The position numbers were made by a program, and so were the translations under genes. From an uncultured Uliginosibacterium sp. (lineage in GTDB: Bacteria; Pseudomonadota; Gammaproteobacteria; Burkholderiales; Rhodocyclaceae): a stretch of DNA of 40,426 nucleotides. The notes beneath the pieces were generated by a model, which saw nothing but the letters and a program-made list of their open reading frames with translations, did no database searches and was not told the origin of the DNA. This document shows positions 1 to 9,290 of the stretch, one piece after another (within the stretch, counting starts at the first letter, position 1; each line of letters starts with the position of its first letter). The stretch lies in the NCBI GenBank assembly GCA_945957295.1, contig CAMFLH010000010.1, positions 1 through 40,426 on the forward strand, written 5' to 3'.

Positions 1-3000
1 ACACAGCGCATCGCCGCCGGCGATCTGCACGAGCGCGCGCCGCTGGCACGTAGCGGCGAATTCCGCGAACTCGGCGTGAGTTTCAACCGCATGGCCGAAC
101 GGCTCGCCGAGGAGCAGGCCTTGCTGGAGCAGCGGGTCGCCGCACGCACCCAGGAGCTGGCGCAGAGTAACGCCCGATTCGACGATCTGGTGCGACGCAT
201 CTCGGCCGGCATTTACGCGTTTCGCGTCGGCACCGATGGGCGCAGCGGTTTCGACTATGTCAGCCCGCGTTTCTGCGAACTGCTGGACGTGGACGAGGCT
301 GCGATTGCGCGTGATCCGCTGTTGCCCTTCTCGCGCACGCATCCGGCCGACCTCGCCGAGCTGATGCGCAAGCAGGCCGACGCGATCGCGACGCTGAAGC
401 CGTTTCGCATCGAGTGCCGCTTCGTCGTGCGTGGTGAGGCACGCTGGTTCCGCATCGAGTCCGATGGCACGCGGCAGGGAGATGGCGGCAGCCTGTGGAA
501 CGGTGTTTTAACCGATGTCACCGAACGCAAGCTGGTTGAAGCCGCCGAGCATGAGAGCGAACAGCGCCTCGCGCTGGCCACCCGCGCTGCGGGCGCCGGC
601 ATCTGGGACTGGGACGTCGTGAGCGACGTGCTGCTGTGGGACGACACGATGTTCGCGCTGTACCACGCCACGCGCGACGAGTTCTCCGGCGCTTATGAGG
701 CCTGGGTAACGCGCATGCATCCGGACGACCGTGTCCGTGCCGAGGCCGAACTGGATGCCGCGTTGCGTGGTGCGGGCAGTTTCGATACCGAGTTTCGTAT
801 CGTCACGCCGGATGGCGAGATTCGGCACCTTCGCGCGCTAGCAGTGATTGTGCGCGCCGCGGACGGTACCCCGTTGCGCGCGGTGGGCGTCAATCGCGAT
901 GTCACCGAGGCGCGCCGCCAGGAAGCCGCGCTGCGCAACGTTGCCGACGAGCAGACGGCAATCTTCGAATCCGCATCGCTTGGCATCGCGCTGCTGCGCA
1001 AGCGCGTGGTCGAGAAATGCAACCGCCGTCTTGAGGAAATGCTCGGCTACGGGCGCGACGAACTGATCGGGCGCACCACGCGCGACTGGTACCTCGACGA
1101 GGCCGCGTACGTGGCCGGCGGCACGATCTACGCCGAGCTGGAGACCGGCGGCATCCACCGGCGCGACCAGGAACTCAAACGCAAGGACGGCAGCCGCTTC
1201 ATCTGCGCACTGGCGGGGCGCGCGATCGATCCGAACGATCTGACGCGCGGTACCGTCTGGCTGTTCGAGGACGTCACGCAGGAACGCCAGCTTGCCGCCG
1301 AAATGGCGTCGGCGCGCCATGCAGCGGAAGCGGCCAACCGCGCCAAGTCCGAGTTCCTCGCGAACATGAGCCACGAGATCCGCACGCCGATGAACGCGGT
1401 GCTGGGGCTGACCGAACTGGCGCTCGACGGCGAGCTTTCCAGCGAACAGCGCGAGTACCTCAACACCGCGCTCGCCTCGGGCCGGACCCTGCTCGGGGTG
1501 CTCAACGACATCCTCGACTACTCCAAGGTCGAAGCCGGCCAATTGCAGATCGAACAGATTCCGCTGCGCTTCGGCGAACTGGTACAGGACGCGGCCAACC
1601 TGTTTGCGGCGCGTATCGAGGAGCGCGGCCTCGGGCTGCGAATCGAAATTTCGTCCGCGCTGAGCGATCCGGTGTTGGGCGATCCGCTGCGCATCGCGCA
1701 GGTGCTCAACAACCTGATTGGCAACGCGGTGAAGTTCACCGAGCAGGGGCAGATCGTACTGAGCGCCGAGCCCGCGCCCGCACGCACGGACGGCACGCCC
1801 ATGCTGCGTTGCTGCGTCGCCGACAGCGGCATTGGTTTGTCCGAACACCAGATCGCCCGTCTGTTCCAGCCGTTCACGCAAGTCGATGGCAGTATCACCC
1901 GGCGCCACGGCGGTAGCGGGCTGGGGCTGGCGATCTGCAAGCGGCTGGTGAATGCGATGGGGGGTGAGATTGCGGTAGAGAGTCGGGCGGGCGAAGGGGC
2001 GCGTTTCAGCTTCACGCTACCTGCAGTCCCCGCGCAGGCCTTGCCGGCGCACTGGCCTGTCGCGGCGGCCGCGACGCCGCCGATCCCGGCGACGGCGACG
2101 CCCCGCTTCGACGGCACGCAGGTGCTGCTGGTGGAGGATAACGCGCAAAATCAGCAGGTGGCGGAGGGCTTCCTGGCGCGGCGAGGCATCACGGTAACGA
2201 CGGCACACAACGGCAGCGAAGCGGTGGAGTGGGTTGCCGCGCTGCGCTTCGATCTGGTGCTGATGGATCTGCATATGCCGGTAATGGGCGGGCTCGAAGC
2301 CACGCAGCGCATCCATGCGCTGCCGGGGTGCGGCGGCCTGCCGGTGGTGGCGATGACCGCGGCGGTGCTGCCGGAAGACCGGCGCCTGAGCCTTGAAGCA
2401 GGCATGGTCGACTTCGTTGCCAAGCCGATCGAACCTGCATTGCTCGATCAGGTGTTGTTGCGCTGGCTGCCGCTGGCCGGGCAGGCCGCTGTGCCGTCGG
2501 ACGATGGGGATGCGCTGCCGCCGCTGCCCGGCTTCGATCTCGCAGCAGCCCTCTACCGCCTTGGTGGCAACGCGGCAAACCTGCGCCGCCTGCTCTGCGA
2601 ACTGGCGGACGACTGCGCCAGCGCCGCCGACGCGATCGACGCCTCGCTGGCCGAAGGCCGTGTCGGCGATGCGCTCGGCCGCCTGCATGCCATCAAGGGG
2701 GCCGCGGGCAACCTTGGCGCGGTGGCGCTCGCGGGCAGCGCCGCGGCGGCTGAGCAGGCGCTACGCAGTGACGGCACGCAGCGGCCCGGCGCTGATTTCG
2801 CTGCCGCGCTGCAGACTGCGGTCGCAGTGATCCGCGCGCATTTCGACGGCCGCGGCGCTGTGCCAGGCGAGCGCGAACTGCCGGGCTTGCGCGATGCGCT
2901 GCGTGCCTTGCCGCCCTACCTGGAGCGTCGCGAACTGGTGCCCGACGCGCTAATCGAGACCTTGCGCCAGCTCTCGGCTTACGATGGCCCTGGCGAACCC

Positions 3001-3102
3001 TTGCGCCGCCTGCTGCGGCAGATCGATCATTTCGATCACGACGCTGCGCTCGCGACGGTGGCGCAAGTGCTCGCGACCCTGAATCCCGAGGTGTCTGCAT
3101 GA
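1..3102 (+). CDS. Hybrid sensor histidine kinase (HAMP-PAS-PAS-PAS-HisKA-HATPase-REC-HPT), 5' end missing
   Basis: The reading frame is open from base 1, so the start and the expected membrane sensor part lie outside the window. A GTG at 76 is in frame but falls inside a HAMP-like segment (AAGDL, then GEFREL, SFNRMAERL), so it is not the start. Next come a short coiled coil and three PAS-type domains (about 175-520, 560-930 and 955-1290). The HisKA H-box (SHEIRTPMN) has its phospho-His codon at 1372-1374. The ATPase domain has an N-box (NNLIGNAVKF), DSGIG and GGSGLGLAI. A receiver domain follows with phospho-Asp codon 2266-2268 (LMDLHMP), then an HPT domain with HAIKGAAGNLG (His codon 2686-2688). 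The full phosphorelay His-Asp-His is therefore in one chain. Family knowledge predicts an inner-membrane sensor that passes phosphate to a separate regulator. The stop overlaps the next start (ATGA at 3099-3102). The signal sensed is unknown. Confidence 0.93.
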   Translation, partial: TQRIAAGDLHERAPLARSGEFRELGVSFNRMAERLAEEQALLEQRVAARTQELAQSNARFDDLVRRISAGIYAFRVGTDGRSGFDYVSPRFCELLDVDEAAIARDPLLPFSRTHPADLAELMRKQADAIATLKPFRIECRFVVRGEARWFRIESDGTRQGDGGSLWNGVLTDVTERKLVEAAEHESEQRLALATRAAGAGIWDWDVVSDVLLWDDTMFALYHATRDEFSGAYEAWVTRMHPDDRVRAEAELDAALRGAGSFDTEFRIVTPDGEIRHLRALAVIVRAADGTPLRAVGVNRDVTEARRQEAALRNVADEQTAIFESASLGIALLRKRVVEKCNRRLEEMLGYGRDELIGRTTRDWYLDEAAYVAGGTIYAELETGGIHRRDQELKRKDGSRFICALAGRAIDPNDLTRGTVWLFEDVTQERQLAAEMASARHAAEAANRAKSEFLANMSHEIRTPMNAVLGLTELALDGELSSEQREYLNTALASGRTLLGVLNDILDYSKVEAGQLQIEQIPLRFGELVQDAANLFAARIEERGLGLRIEISSALSDPVLGDPLRIAQVLNNLIGNAVKFTEQGQIVLSAEPAPARTDGTPMLRCCVADSGIGLSEHQIARLFQPFTQVDGSITRRHGGSGLGLAICKRLVNAMGGEIAVESRAGEGARFSFTLPAVPAQALPAHWPVAAAATPPIPATATPRFDGTQVLLVEDNAQNQQVAEGFLARRGITVTTAHNGSEAVEWVAALRFDLVLMDLHMPVMGGLEATQRIHALPGCGGLPVVAMTAAVLPEDRRLSLEAGMVDFVAKPIEPALLDQVLLRWLPLAGQAAVPSDDGDALPPLPGFDLAAALYRLGGNAANLRRLLCELADDCASAADAIDASLAEGRVGDALGRLHAIKGAAGNLGAVALAGSAAAAEQALRSDGTQRPGADFAAALQTAVAVIRAHFDGRGAVPGERELPGLRDALRALPPYLERRELVPDALIETLRQLSAYDGPGEPLRRLLRQIDHFDHDAALATVAQVLATLNPEVSA

Positions 3103-4652
3103 CCCAAGGCGAACACGACAAACCGCTGTTGCTGCTGGTCGACGACCAACCCGCCAACTTGCATGTGCTGGCGGCGTCGTTGAAACACCACTACCGCATC
3201 AAGACGGCGACCAGCGGCCGCAGCGCGCTCGAGCTTGCAGCGCTGGCGGATCGGCCGCAGCTGATCCTGCTCGACGTGATGATGCCGGAGCTCTCGGGCT
3301 TTGATGTACTGCGGCGCCTGCGCGAGGACGCCGACACGCGCGACATTGCGGTAATCGTGGTCACGGCCGATACCAGCGAGGCGAGCCAGCTCGAAGGCTT
3401 GGAACTGGGCGCCGACGACTTCCTGACCAAACCGGTCTCGCCGGGCCTGCTGCTCGCTCGGGTGCGCAACCTGCTGCGACGCAAGGCGGCGGAAGCGCGT
3501 TTCCGCCAGGTCGTGGAGTTGATGCCGTCTGCGCTGTTGATTGTCGATCAACAGCGTCGCATCCGCTTTGCCAATGGCATGGTGCAGGCCCTGCTGGGCT
3601 ATGCGCCGTCGATGCTGGTCGGCGAGTTGGTCGACGTGCTGATTCCGCTCGACCAGGTCGCACCGCATCGCGAACGGGTCGCAGAATACTTCGTCGCGGC
3701 GCGCCCGCGCCGCATGGCACAGGGGCGTGCGCTCGAAGCGCGGCGGCGTGACGGCAGCACCTTTCCGTGCGAGATCGGCCTCAGTCCGATCCCGGGTGAT
3801 GACGGCACCAGCGTACTGGTGTCGATCTTCGATACCAGCGAGCGGCGACAGACTGAGGGGCGGCTGCGGCAGATCAACAGCGAACTGGAACAGCAGGTGA
3901 TGCAGGCGGAGAAGCTCGCGTCGCTGGGGCGTCTGGTGGCCAATTTCGCGCACGACATCGGCAACCCGATCGGCAACGTCACAGCGCTGGCTACCTCGCT
4001 CACCGGGCGCATTCGTGCGGTGCGCGAGGGGGTGAAGAGCGGCGGCCTGCGGCGTTCTGATCTGGAGGCCTTCCTCGATACCAGCGAAGCCTCCACCACG
4101 ATGCTGGCGAGCAACCTGGGCCGTGCCTGCGAACTGCTCGAATCCTTCAAGCAGATGGCGCTCGATCAGGCGACCTCGCAGCAACGCGAGATCGATCTGG
4201 CGCAGTGGGTCGAAGAGTTCCGCTACACGCTCGCGCCGATGCTGGCGCCCGGCAAGCACCGCTTCATGCTGGATCTGCCAGCCGGCCTACGTTTGCACAC
4301 CAGCCCGGGGCCGCTGGGCCAGGTGCTGGCAAACCTCGTATCCAACGCGGTGACGCACGCCTTTGAGGGTCGCAGTGGCGGCACGATCCGCATCTCGGCA
4401 TCGCGGCAGCCGTCGGGCCAGGTCGAGCTGTGCGTTGGCGACGACGGCGTGGGCATGCCGCCGGCGCTGCTGGCGCAGATCTTCGAGCCTTTCTTCACGA
4501 CCAAGGCTGGGCGGGGTGGCACTGGGCTCGGGCTCGATATCGTGCGCTCGATCGTCGAGAACACGCTCGGCGGGCAGATCGCGGTGCGCAGCGAACCCGG
4601 CACCGGCAGCAGCTTTGCGGTGACGCTGCCGGCGATGGCGGAGACCGCGTGA
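3099..4652 (+). CDS. Response regulator-sensor kinase fusion (REC-PAS-HisKA-HATPase)
   Basis: The 517-residue soluble protein begins with a receiver domain (LLVDD at 12-16, phospho-Asp D59 in LLDVMMPELSG, Lys in FLTKP). A PAS domain follows at about 135-250, then a dimerisation/phosphoacceptor region with AHDIGNPIGN. The ATPase domain has NLVSNAVTHAF, DDGVGMP and TGLGLDIV. There is no transmembrane segment or DNA-binding output. The start overlaps the stop of the upstream hybrid kinase by four bases (ATGA), so the two are very likely translationally coupled. The upstream HPT domain is the natural phosphate donor for this receiver, which would then tune the second kinase; that link is inference. 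The AHDxGNP-type H-box resembles kinases of the NtrB/DctB-like class rather than the classic SHELRTP type. No partner DNA-binding regulator is visible downstream, so the final output is unknown. Confidence 0.92.
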   Translation: MTQGEHDKPLLLLVDDQPANLHVLAASLKHHYRIKTATSGRSALELAALADRPQLILLDVMMPELSGFDVLRRLREDADTRDIAVIVVTADTSEASQLEGLELGADDFLTKPVSPGLLLARVRNLLRRKAAEARFRQVVELMPSALLIVDQQRRIRFANGMVQALLGYAPSMLVGELVDVLIPLDQVAPHRERVAEYFVAARPRRMAQGRALEARRRDGSTFPCEIGLSPIPGDDGTSVLVSIFDTSERRQTEGRLRQINSELEQQVMQAEKLASLGRLVANFAHDIGNPIGNVTALATSLTGRIRAVREGVKSGGLRRSDLEAFLDTSEASTTMLASNLGRACELLESFKQMALDQATSQQREIDLAQWVEEFRYTLAPMLAPGKHRFMLDLPAGLRLHTSPGPLGQVLANLVSNAVTHAFEGRSGGTIRISASRQPSGQVELCVGDDGVGMPPALLAQIFEPFFTTKAGRGGTGLGLDIVRSIVENTLGGQIAVRSEPGTGSSFAVTLPAMAETA

Positions 4653-4744
4653 TGCCGCCGGCGCCAGCGGCGGGATGCCTTTCGGCGCGCGGGGTGGGAC
4701 AATAGCGCCCCCTTAGCAACGCTTTCCGAACGGACACGACCCCG

Positions 4745-5662
4745 ATGGCGATCCAGTGGTTTCCCGGACACATGGCCTCGGCGCGCAAGAAAGCCGCCGA
4801 AAGCCTGAAGATTGTCGACATCGTGATCGAGGTGCTGGACGCCCGCATCCCCGAGGCCAGCCGCAACCCGATGATCGAGGAACTGCGCCTGTTCCGGCAG
4901 CGCCCCTGCCTCAAGCTGCTGAACAAGGCCGACCTCGCCGACCCCGAAGCTACGCGCGAGTGGCTCGATTACTACAACGCACAGCCGGGTGTACGTGCGT
5001 TGGCGCTGTCGTTCAAGAAGCCGGCCGACGTTGCGCGCATCGTGCCCGCCTGCCGGCAACTCGCACCGCATCGCGACGACAACACCAAGCCGTTGCGCAT
5101 GATGATCATGGGCATACCGAACGTCGGCAAATCCACGCTGATGAACGCACTGCTCAAGCGCAAGGTGGCGGCGGTCGGTGACGAACCCGCGGTGACCAAG
5201 GGGCAGCAGACGCTGGATCTCGGCCCCGGCATGACACTGACCGACACCCCCGGCCTGCTGTGGCCGAAGATCGAGCACGACAGCGACGGCTACATGCTGG
5301 CCGCGAGCCACGCCGTCGGTACCAACGCGGTGATCGAGGAGGCGGTGGCGGCCTTCCTTGCCGAATGCCTGCTCGCGCGCTACCCGACCCAGCTTGGCGC
5401 GCGCTACAAGTTCAACCCGGCCGGTTTCGACGGCCCCGGCGTGGTGGAAGAAGTGGCAAAGCGCCGCGGCTGTCGCATGAAGGGCGGCGACCTCGATCTG
5501 GAGAAAGCCGCGCTGATCCTGCTAACGGACTACCGCAGTGGCACGCTGGGCCGCATCAGCCTGGAAACCCCGGCTACCCGCGCTGCGATGCTGGCGGCGG
5601 CCAAGCCGCGCGAAGTCGTACCCGAGGCGGCGGATGCCGACGACGATGCCGAGCCGGCCTGA
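4745..5662 (+). CDS. ylqF: Ribosome biogenesis GTPase RbgA/YlqF, circularly permuted
   Basis: The 305-residue protein starts MAIQWFPGHM, typical of the YlqF/RbgA family. GTPase motifs occur in permuted order: G4 NKAD at 60-63, then G1 GIPNVGKS at 123-130, then G3 DTPG at 167-170. This G4-G1-G3 order defines the circularly permuted GTPases. In Bacillus the family member acts in late assembly of the 50S subunit; proteobacterial members are presumed similar. The C-terminal part matches the family's RNA-contacting region, and the last 20 residues or so are acidic and low complexity. The gene follows the two-component pair by 92 bases and probably has its own promoter, though I see no strong -35/-10 pair in that gap. 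Confidence 0.93.
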   Translation: MAIQWFPGHMASARKKAAESLKIVDIVIEVLDARIPEASRNPMIEELRLFRQRPCLKLLNKADLADPEATREWLDYYNAQPGVRALALSFKKPADVARIVPACRQLAPHRDDNTKPLRMMIMGIPNVGKSTLMNALLKRKVAAVGDEPAVTKGQQTLDLGPGMTLTDTPGLLWPKIEHDSDGYMLAASHAVGTNAVIEEAVAAFLAECLLARYPTQLGARYKFNPAGFDGPGVVEEVAKRRGCRMKGGDLDLEKAALILLTDYRSGTLGRISLETPATRAAMLAAAKPREVVPEAADADDDAEPA

Positions 5663-5717
5663 AAACGGGTCGCGGATCGGTTAGGCTGCCCGATTGCATT
5701 TGCAACACGCTTAAACC

Positions 5718-5981
5718 ATGCACCCGATCCCCGGCAACGAAACCCTGCCACGCCGCCCCGGCGCCGAGTTCACCTACCGCCTCGTGGCGTGGAGTGTGGC
5801 AACACCCCTGGCACTGGGCCGGCGCGCGATGCGTGCCCCGCGCGTGCCGGATCTCGCCCCCCTCGCCAGCGGCGCCGTGCGGCTCAGCCTTGCGCCGCTG
5901 TGCTTCGCGGCGGTGCTGGGCTGGCGCCTGCAATCGGCCTGCCTGCGCGGCGTGTTACGCGCGCTGCCACGTCGCCGCTAA
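5718..5981 (+). CDS. Possible small hypothetical protein (87 aa)
   Basis: This ATG-initiated 87-codon frame lies in the 459-base stretch between the RbgA-like GTPase and the gene at 6122. The predicted product is Arg-rich with one moderately hydrophobic segment near residues 56-70 and ends in a basic RRR. I recognise no family. There is no clear Shine-Dalgarno sequence before the ATG, and another frame (5789-6091) is open over much of the same DNA, as expected in high-GC sequence. Treat it as a weak candidate. The rest of the stretch (5982-6121) shows only the ribosome-binding site of the next gene and a small inverted repeat TAGTC/GACTA at 6089-6103. Confidence 0.3.
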   Translation: MHPIPGNETLPRRPGAEFTYRLVAWSVATPLALGRRAMRAPRVPDLAPLASGAVRLSLAPLCFAAVLGWRLQSACLRGVLRALPRRR

Positions 5982-6121
5982 ACACCGGCTGGCGCCATGG
6001 CTGCGGCGACACAGTGCAGCCTGCTGGCTTAGCGCGCCGGACCTTAGGTCGTCACCCAATCCGACATTGCAGCTTCACGCGGGCGGTCTAGTCTGAAGGA
6101 CTACCCCGCAGGAGCTGCACC

Positions 6122-7237
6122 ATGCCCGCCTTTTTCAGCGCCCCCTCAGGGCCGACGCGTGCCGGCCTGATCCGCATCGACCCGATGAGCGTGAGCGATC
6201 GCGCCCTCGTCGAAGACCCCAAGATCTGGACGCCGCGCGCCTTCGGCCGCGACGCGAATGGCCACCACTCGCTGCACGGCGTCGAATTCCGCATGCGCGA
6301 GGGGCGCATGGAGCTGACCGACGCCCGCCAGGGCGAAACCAGCTTCTTCGTGCTGCCCTTCATCAGCGAGGGCAACTCGGACCGCGTTGCGGGCCCGGAA
6401 GAGGCTGATCCGGCGCTGGAAGGTAACGACGACAACCCGGACGCGCTGTTCGGCATTTCGGTGGTCGGCTTCCACTTTGCGCGCGACGACAAGCGTTTTG
6501 GCCCGAAAGACCGGCTGACCTTCCAGTTCTCGATCGCGCAGGACCGCGGCGAGAACAACCCCGGCCTCGAAAACCTCAACTGGGTGCTCAACGCCGGCCT
6601 CAAGCTCTACAAGCAGGCCAGCGGCAAGGAGCCGGTCGCGGCCGAGCCGACCGAGCTGGGGCTGTCGTTCCGGCGCGCATTCCAGAACCGCGTGATGGAA
6701 GTGCCGGGCGGCGCGCTGAAGCTGCAGTTCAAGGTGTTGCGGCACGAAGAACCGCCGCTCTGGCGCGAGGCGCTGAACTTCATCACCGGCGATACCGGCA
6801 AGGAACTGATCGGGCTGCTCGGCCTGCCAGCACTGACCACCCCCTGCCTCAACTTCCTCAATCAGAGCCTCGATCGCCTGCTGGGGGATCAGACCAGCGA
6901 AGCGGTGTTCGCCGGCGACCCGATCAGCTATGTGCTGACCAAGCGTGCACGCGAGGAAGTGAGCGGCGGCCTCACCAGCGCCAAGGTGCTGTCCTTGCGG
7001 CCCGGCTTCAGCCTGCTGGTGCGCGGCGCCGACTACGAACGCGTGCTGAAGGCCGAACCCACCGTCGACACCGGGCGCGGGCGCCTGATTCCGAAGGGCG
7101 TGTCGGTGCTCGAAGCGAGCCGGCCGGACTACGATGACCCGTTCGCTGGCGTTACCTACGCACTGCTGCGCATCGGCGTTGCGCAGACCAATCTGCAAAG
7201 CGACCTTGCCTATACCACCAAGGTCAAGGCGGGTTGA
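6122..7237 (+). CDS. Protein of unknown function (371 aa)
   Basis: The start is supported by an AGGAG site upstream of ATG 6122 and by clear coding character over 371 residues. I do not recognise the family. The protein looks soluble: no signal peptide and no transmembrane segment. It is rich in charged residues and in short beta-prone stretches. The middle (FQFSIAQDRGENNPGLENLNWVLN and onward) reads like a folded domain. A hydrophobic stretch near residues 235-250 (GLLGLPALTTPCLNFL) is too interrupted for a confident membrane helix. The gene stands alone between the GTPase and slyX on the same strand, with about 80 bases before slyX, so no pathway can be assigned. It could be a conserved hypothetical of betaproteobacteria. 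Confidence 0.75.
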   Translation: MPAFFSAPSGPTRAGLIRIDPMSVSDRALVEDPKIWTPRAFGRDANGHHSLHGVEFRMREGRMELTDARQGETSFFVLPFISEGNSDRVAGPEEADPALEGNDDNPDALFGISVVGFHFARDDKRFGPKDRLTFQFSIAQDRGENNPGLENLNWVLNAGLKLYKQASGKEPVAAEPTELGLSFRRAFQNRVMEVPGGALKLQFKVLRHEEPPLWREALNFITGDTGKELIGLLGLPALTTPCLNFLNQSLDRLLGDQTSEAVFAGDPISYVLTKRAREEVSGGLTSAKVLSLRPGFSLLVRGADYERVLKAEPTVDTGRGRLIPKGVSVLEASRPDYDDPFAGVTYALLRIGVAQTNLQSDLAYTTKVKAG

Positions 7238-7318
7238 GCACCGAGGCGCGGCTGCTAAAGCCCCGCGGCCGCGTGCTCGGGCCTGCCTTAGAATGGCGCC
7301 GCCACCCAAGGACACGCC

Positions 7319-7543
7319 ATGCAAGATCGCATCACCAATCTCGAAGTCAAACTGAGCTTTGCCGAGGACCTGCTCGACGAACTCAACCGCACCGTGTATC
7401 GCCAGCAGCAGCAGATCGAGGCCTTGCAGAAGCACCTGCTTGCGCTGACTGAACAAGTGCGTGCCGGCGCCGGCGGCGGTGGTGGCAGCGGCGAGCCGCG
7501 CGATTTGCGCGATTTGCGCGAAGAGATTCCGCCGCATTACTGA
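7319..7543 (+). CDS. slyX: SlyX family protein
   Basis: The 74-residue product starts MQDRITNLEVKLSF, has heptad-like coiled-coil spacing over residues 3-52 (TVYRQQQQIEALQKHL) and ends in PPHY. That combination and size are typical of SlyX. The family's function is unknown despite the name; in Escherichia coli slyX lies next to slyD. Here slyD is not adjacent. A Gly-rich linker (GAGGGGGSGE) separates the coiled coil from the conserved C-terminus. It has the same orientation as its neighbours. Confidence 0.85.
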   Translation: MQDRITNLEVKLSFAEDLLDELNRTVYRQQQQIEALQKHLLALTEQVRAGAGGGGGSGEPRDLRDLREEIPPHY

Positions 7544-7715
7544 GGCACCGGCACTACGTAAGCCAGTCTCCGACATCGCCGCGGGGTCCTGCCCGCCGCG
7601 CGCCGAGGGCCGGTCGCGCGGGGCGGACGAGCGGCATCCGCCATGCTCTCGTCGTATGCCAGCATCGTGATCCGCGGCGCCGAAAATTGAGCAGCGCCGC
7701 CAGCGGGGGCGCACG

Positions 7716-8861
7716 ATGGCACGCATTCTCTTCAGTGCCCATGATCCGGCCGGGCACACGGTGATGGATTCGGTCGATGCCGGCAACGCGGAGCAGGCAA
7801 TTGCTTCGCTCGCCGCGCGCGGCATGGCCAACATCCGCCTGCGCGACGTGGCCGACCTGATCGCGCCGCGCGACGAGCGCGGCAGCCCGCCCGCCGAGCC
7901 GCTTCCGCTGCGGCCCTTGAAGCAGCAGCCCGAACCGAGCCTGCGTACCTTCAGCGTCGAGCTCCTGCGCCGCCAGCGCTACTGGATCGCGCTGGCCGTG
8001 ATCCTGCTGTTGTGCGCCTGGGTCCTAGCGCACAAACCCGTGCTGATACTTGCACTCGGCGTGCTGCTGTTCGCCTTGCTGCCGGCGCTATGGCAGTACC
8101 GCTACGCGATGTGCCACGACCGGCTGTTGCGCGCCATCGCGTTCGGCCGCTGGGCTGACGCCGCAGCCCTTGCCGGCCAGCTTGCTGGCAGGGTGCGCAA
8201 GCCGATGCCGGCCTTCGAGCTCGCCGCTCGGGCGGCCTGCATCTGCGCTGCACAAGGGGGGCTCGACAAGGCGCGCACGGCGCTCGAAGCCTGGCGCGAA
8301 CGTCTGCACATCAAGGCGCCGGCGGCGGTTGATCAACGTCTGGCGATGGTGAGCTATGCGGCCGGCGATTACGCGGGCTTCGTCGCCGCTTGCCGCGCAG
8401 CACACCTCGCGGCGCCGGCGGATCTGGCTTGCCGCGTCGACCTGGCACTGGCGGAAGCGCGGGTCGGCGATATTCTCGCTGCGCTGGAGCTGCTGGCCGG
8501 CCTCGACGTCCGCAAGCTCCCGCCGACGCGCCGGCCTTTCCACGATTGGGCGCGCGGCATGATCGCGCTGCGCCACGGCCGCAGCGAGGCGCTTGCTGCG
8601 CTCGGCAATGCCACGCGCAGCCTGCAGGTGCATGCCGCTAATCCTGCGGTGTGGATTTCGCTGGCGCAGTGCACCGGCGCCTATGCGCTGGCCCTTGCGC
8701 AGCAGGGGCGCCGCGACGAAGCTGAGACGGCGCTGCGCCCGGTGTGGCCGGTGCTGCGCGTGCACGGCGACCGTCTGCTGCTGACCTTGCTCAAGCGCGA
8801 GTTGCCGGCCGCCAGTCACGCCGACGACAAGAAACGCGCAGCCGCCCGCCCGGCCGGTTGA
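7716..8861 (+). CDS. Membrane protein of unknown function with C-terminal helical repeats
   Basis: The 381-residue product has a soluble N-terminal part (1-88), then two closely spaced hydrophobic helices at about 89-128 (WIALAVILLLCAWVL, then LILALGVLLFALLPALW). The C-terminal region of about 250 residues is Ala/Leu/Arg-rich and helical, with repeats resembling TPR units. The N-terminal 45 residues (ILFSAHDPAGHTVMDSVDA, AIASLAARGM) faintly resemble the leading segment of GspF/PilC-type proteins, but nothing else supports that family. The two helices would place the helical repeats on one face of the inner membrane as a docking module. I recognise no exact family. The preceding 172 bases show no gene. 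Confidence 0.7.
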   Translation: MARILFSAHDPAGHTVMDSVDAGNAEQAIASLAARGMANIRLRDVADLIAPRDERGSPPAEPLPLRPLKQQPEPSLRTFSVELLRRQRYWIALAVILLLCAWVLAHKPVLILALGVLLFALLPALWQYRYAMCHDRLLRAIAFGRWADAAALAGQLAGRVRKPMPAFELAARAACICAAQGGLDKARTALEAWRERLHIKAPAAVDQRLAMVSYAAGDYAGFVAACRAAHLAAPADLACRVDLALAEARVGDILAALELLAGLDVRKLPPTRRPFHDWARGMIALRHGRSEALAALGNATRSLQVHAANPAVWISLAQCTGAYALALAQQGRRDEAETALRPVWPVLRVHGDRLLLTLLKRELPAASHADDKKRAAARPAG

Positions 8862-8879
8862 ATCGCCGTACCGGAGCTG

Positions 8880-9290
8880 TCAGATCAGCGAGGGCCCGGC
8901 CACGATCGCTTTGGCTTCCTGCTCGGAGATCCGCACCGAGGCGCTGGTGATCACATGCACCGTCAGCCAGTCATGCAGATCGAAGGCGCCATCGCCGTCG
9001 AACGTGAGGAAGCGGCAACCCACCTGCCCGCCGTTTGCGCCATTGACGTAATTGACGATGCGCGCACGGCCGCGCACGCGATCCGGAATGCCTTCCAAGC
9101 GCAGTGCAAACGGGAACTCAAGCCCGAGCTCCGGCGAAATCGCCGAAGCGTAGCTGAAACCTTCAAGCGACAGGTCATTGAGCGGCAGCCGATGGCCGTC
9201 CAGTTCAACCCAGAAGATCGTCTTGCCGTCCCGGTGGGCGGCAAAGCGTTGGCGTGTGCGGCGTTCGTTGCTGGAAGTGGTGTCGCTCAT
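8880..9290 (-). CDS. PilZ domain protein, putative c-di-GMP receptor
   Basis: I chose the ATG at 9290, which gives 136 residues beginning MSDTTSSNERRTRQRF. A longer frame to 9362 has a low-complexity Arg-rich extension without family resemblance. The PilZ hallmarks are both present: an RxxxR motif (R11 to R15 in RRTRQR) and DLSLEG at 39-44, matching the (D/N)xSxxG motif. The remaining residues give the alternating beta strands of the six-stranded barrel (FALRLEGIP, RARIVNYV, QVGCRFLTF). Binding of cyclic di-GMP is expected because both contact motifs are intact. No fused output domain is present, so it would act by protein-protein contact. It is convergent with the gene ending at 8861. Confidence 0.85.
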   Translation of the reverse strand: MSDTTSSNERRTRQRFAAHRDGKTIFWVELDGHRLPLNDLSLEGFSYASAISPELGLEFPFALRLEGIPDRVRGRARIVNYVNGANGGQVGCRFLTFDGDGAFDLHDWLTVHVITSASVRISEQEAKAIVAGPSLI

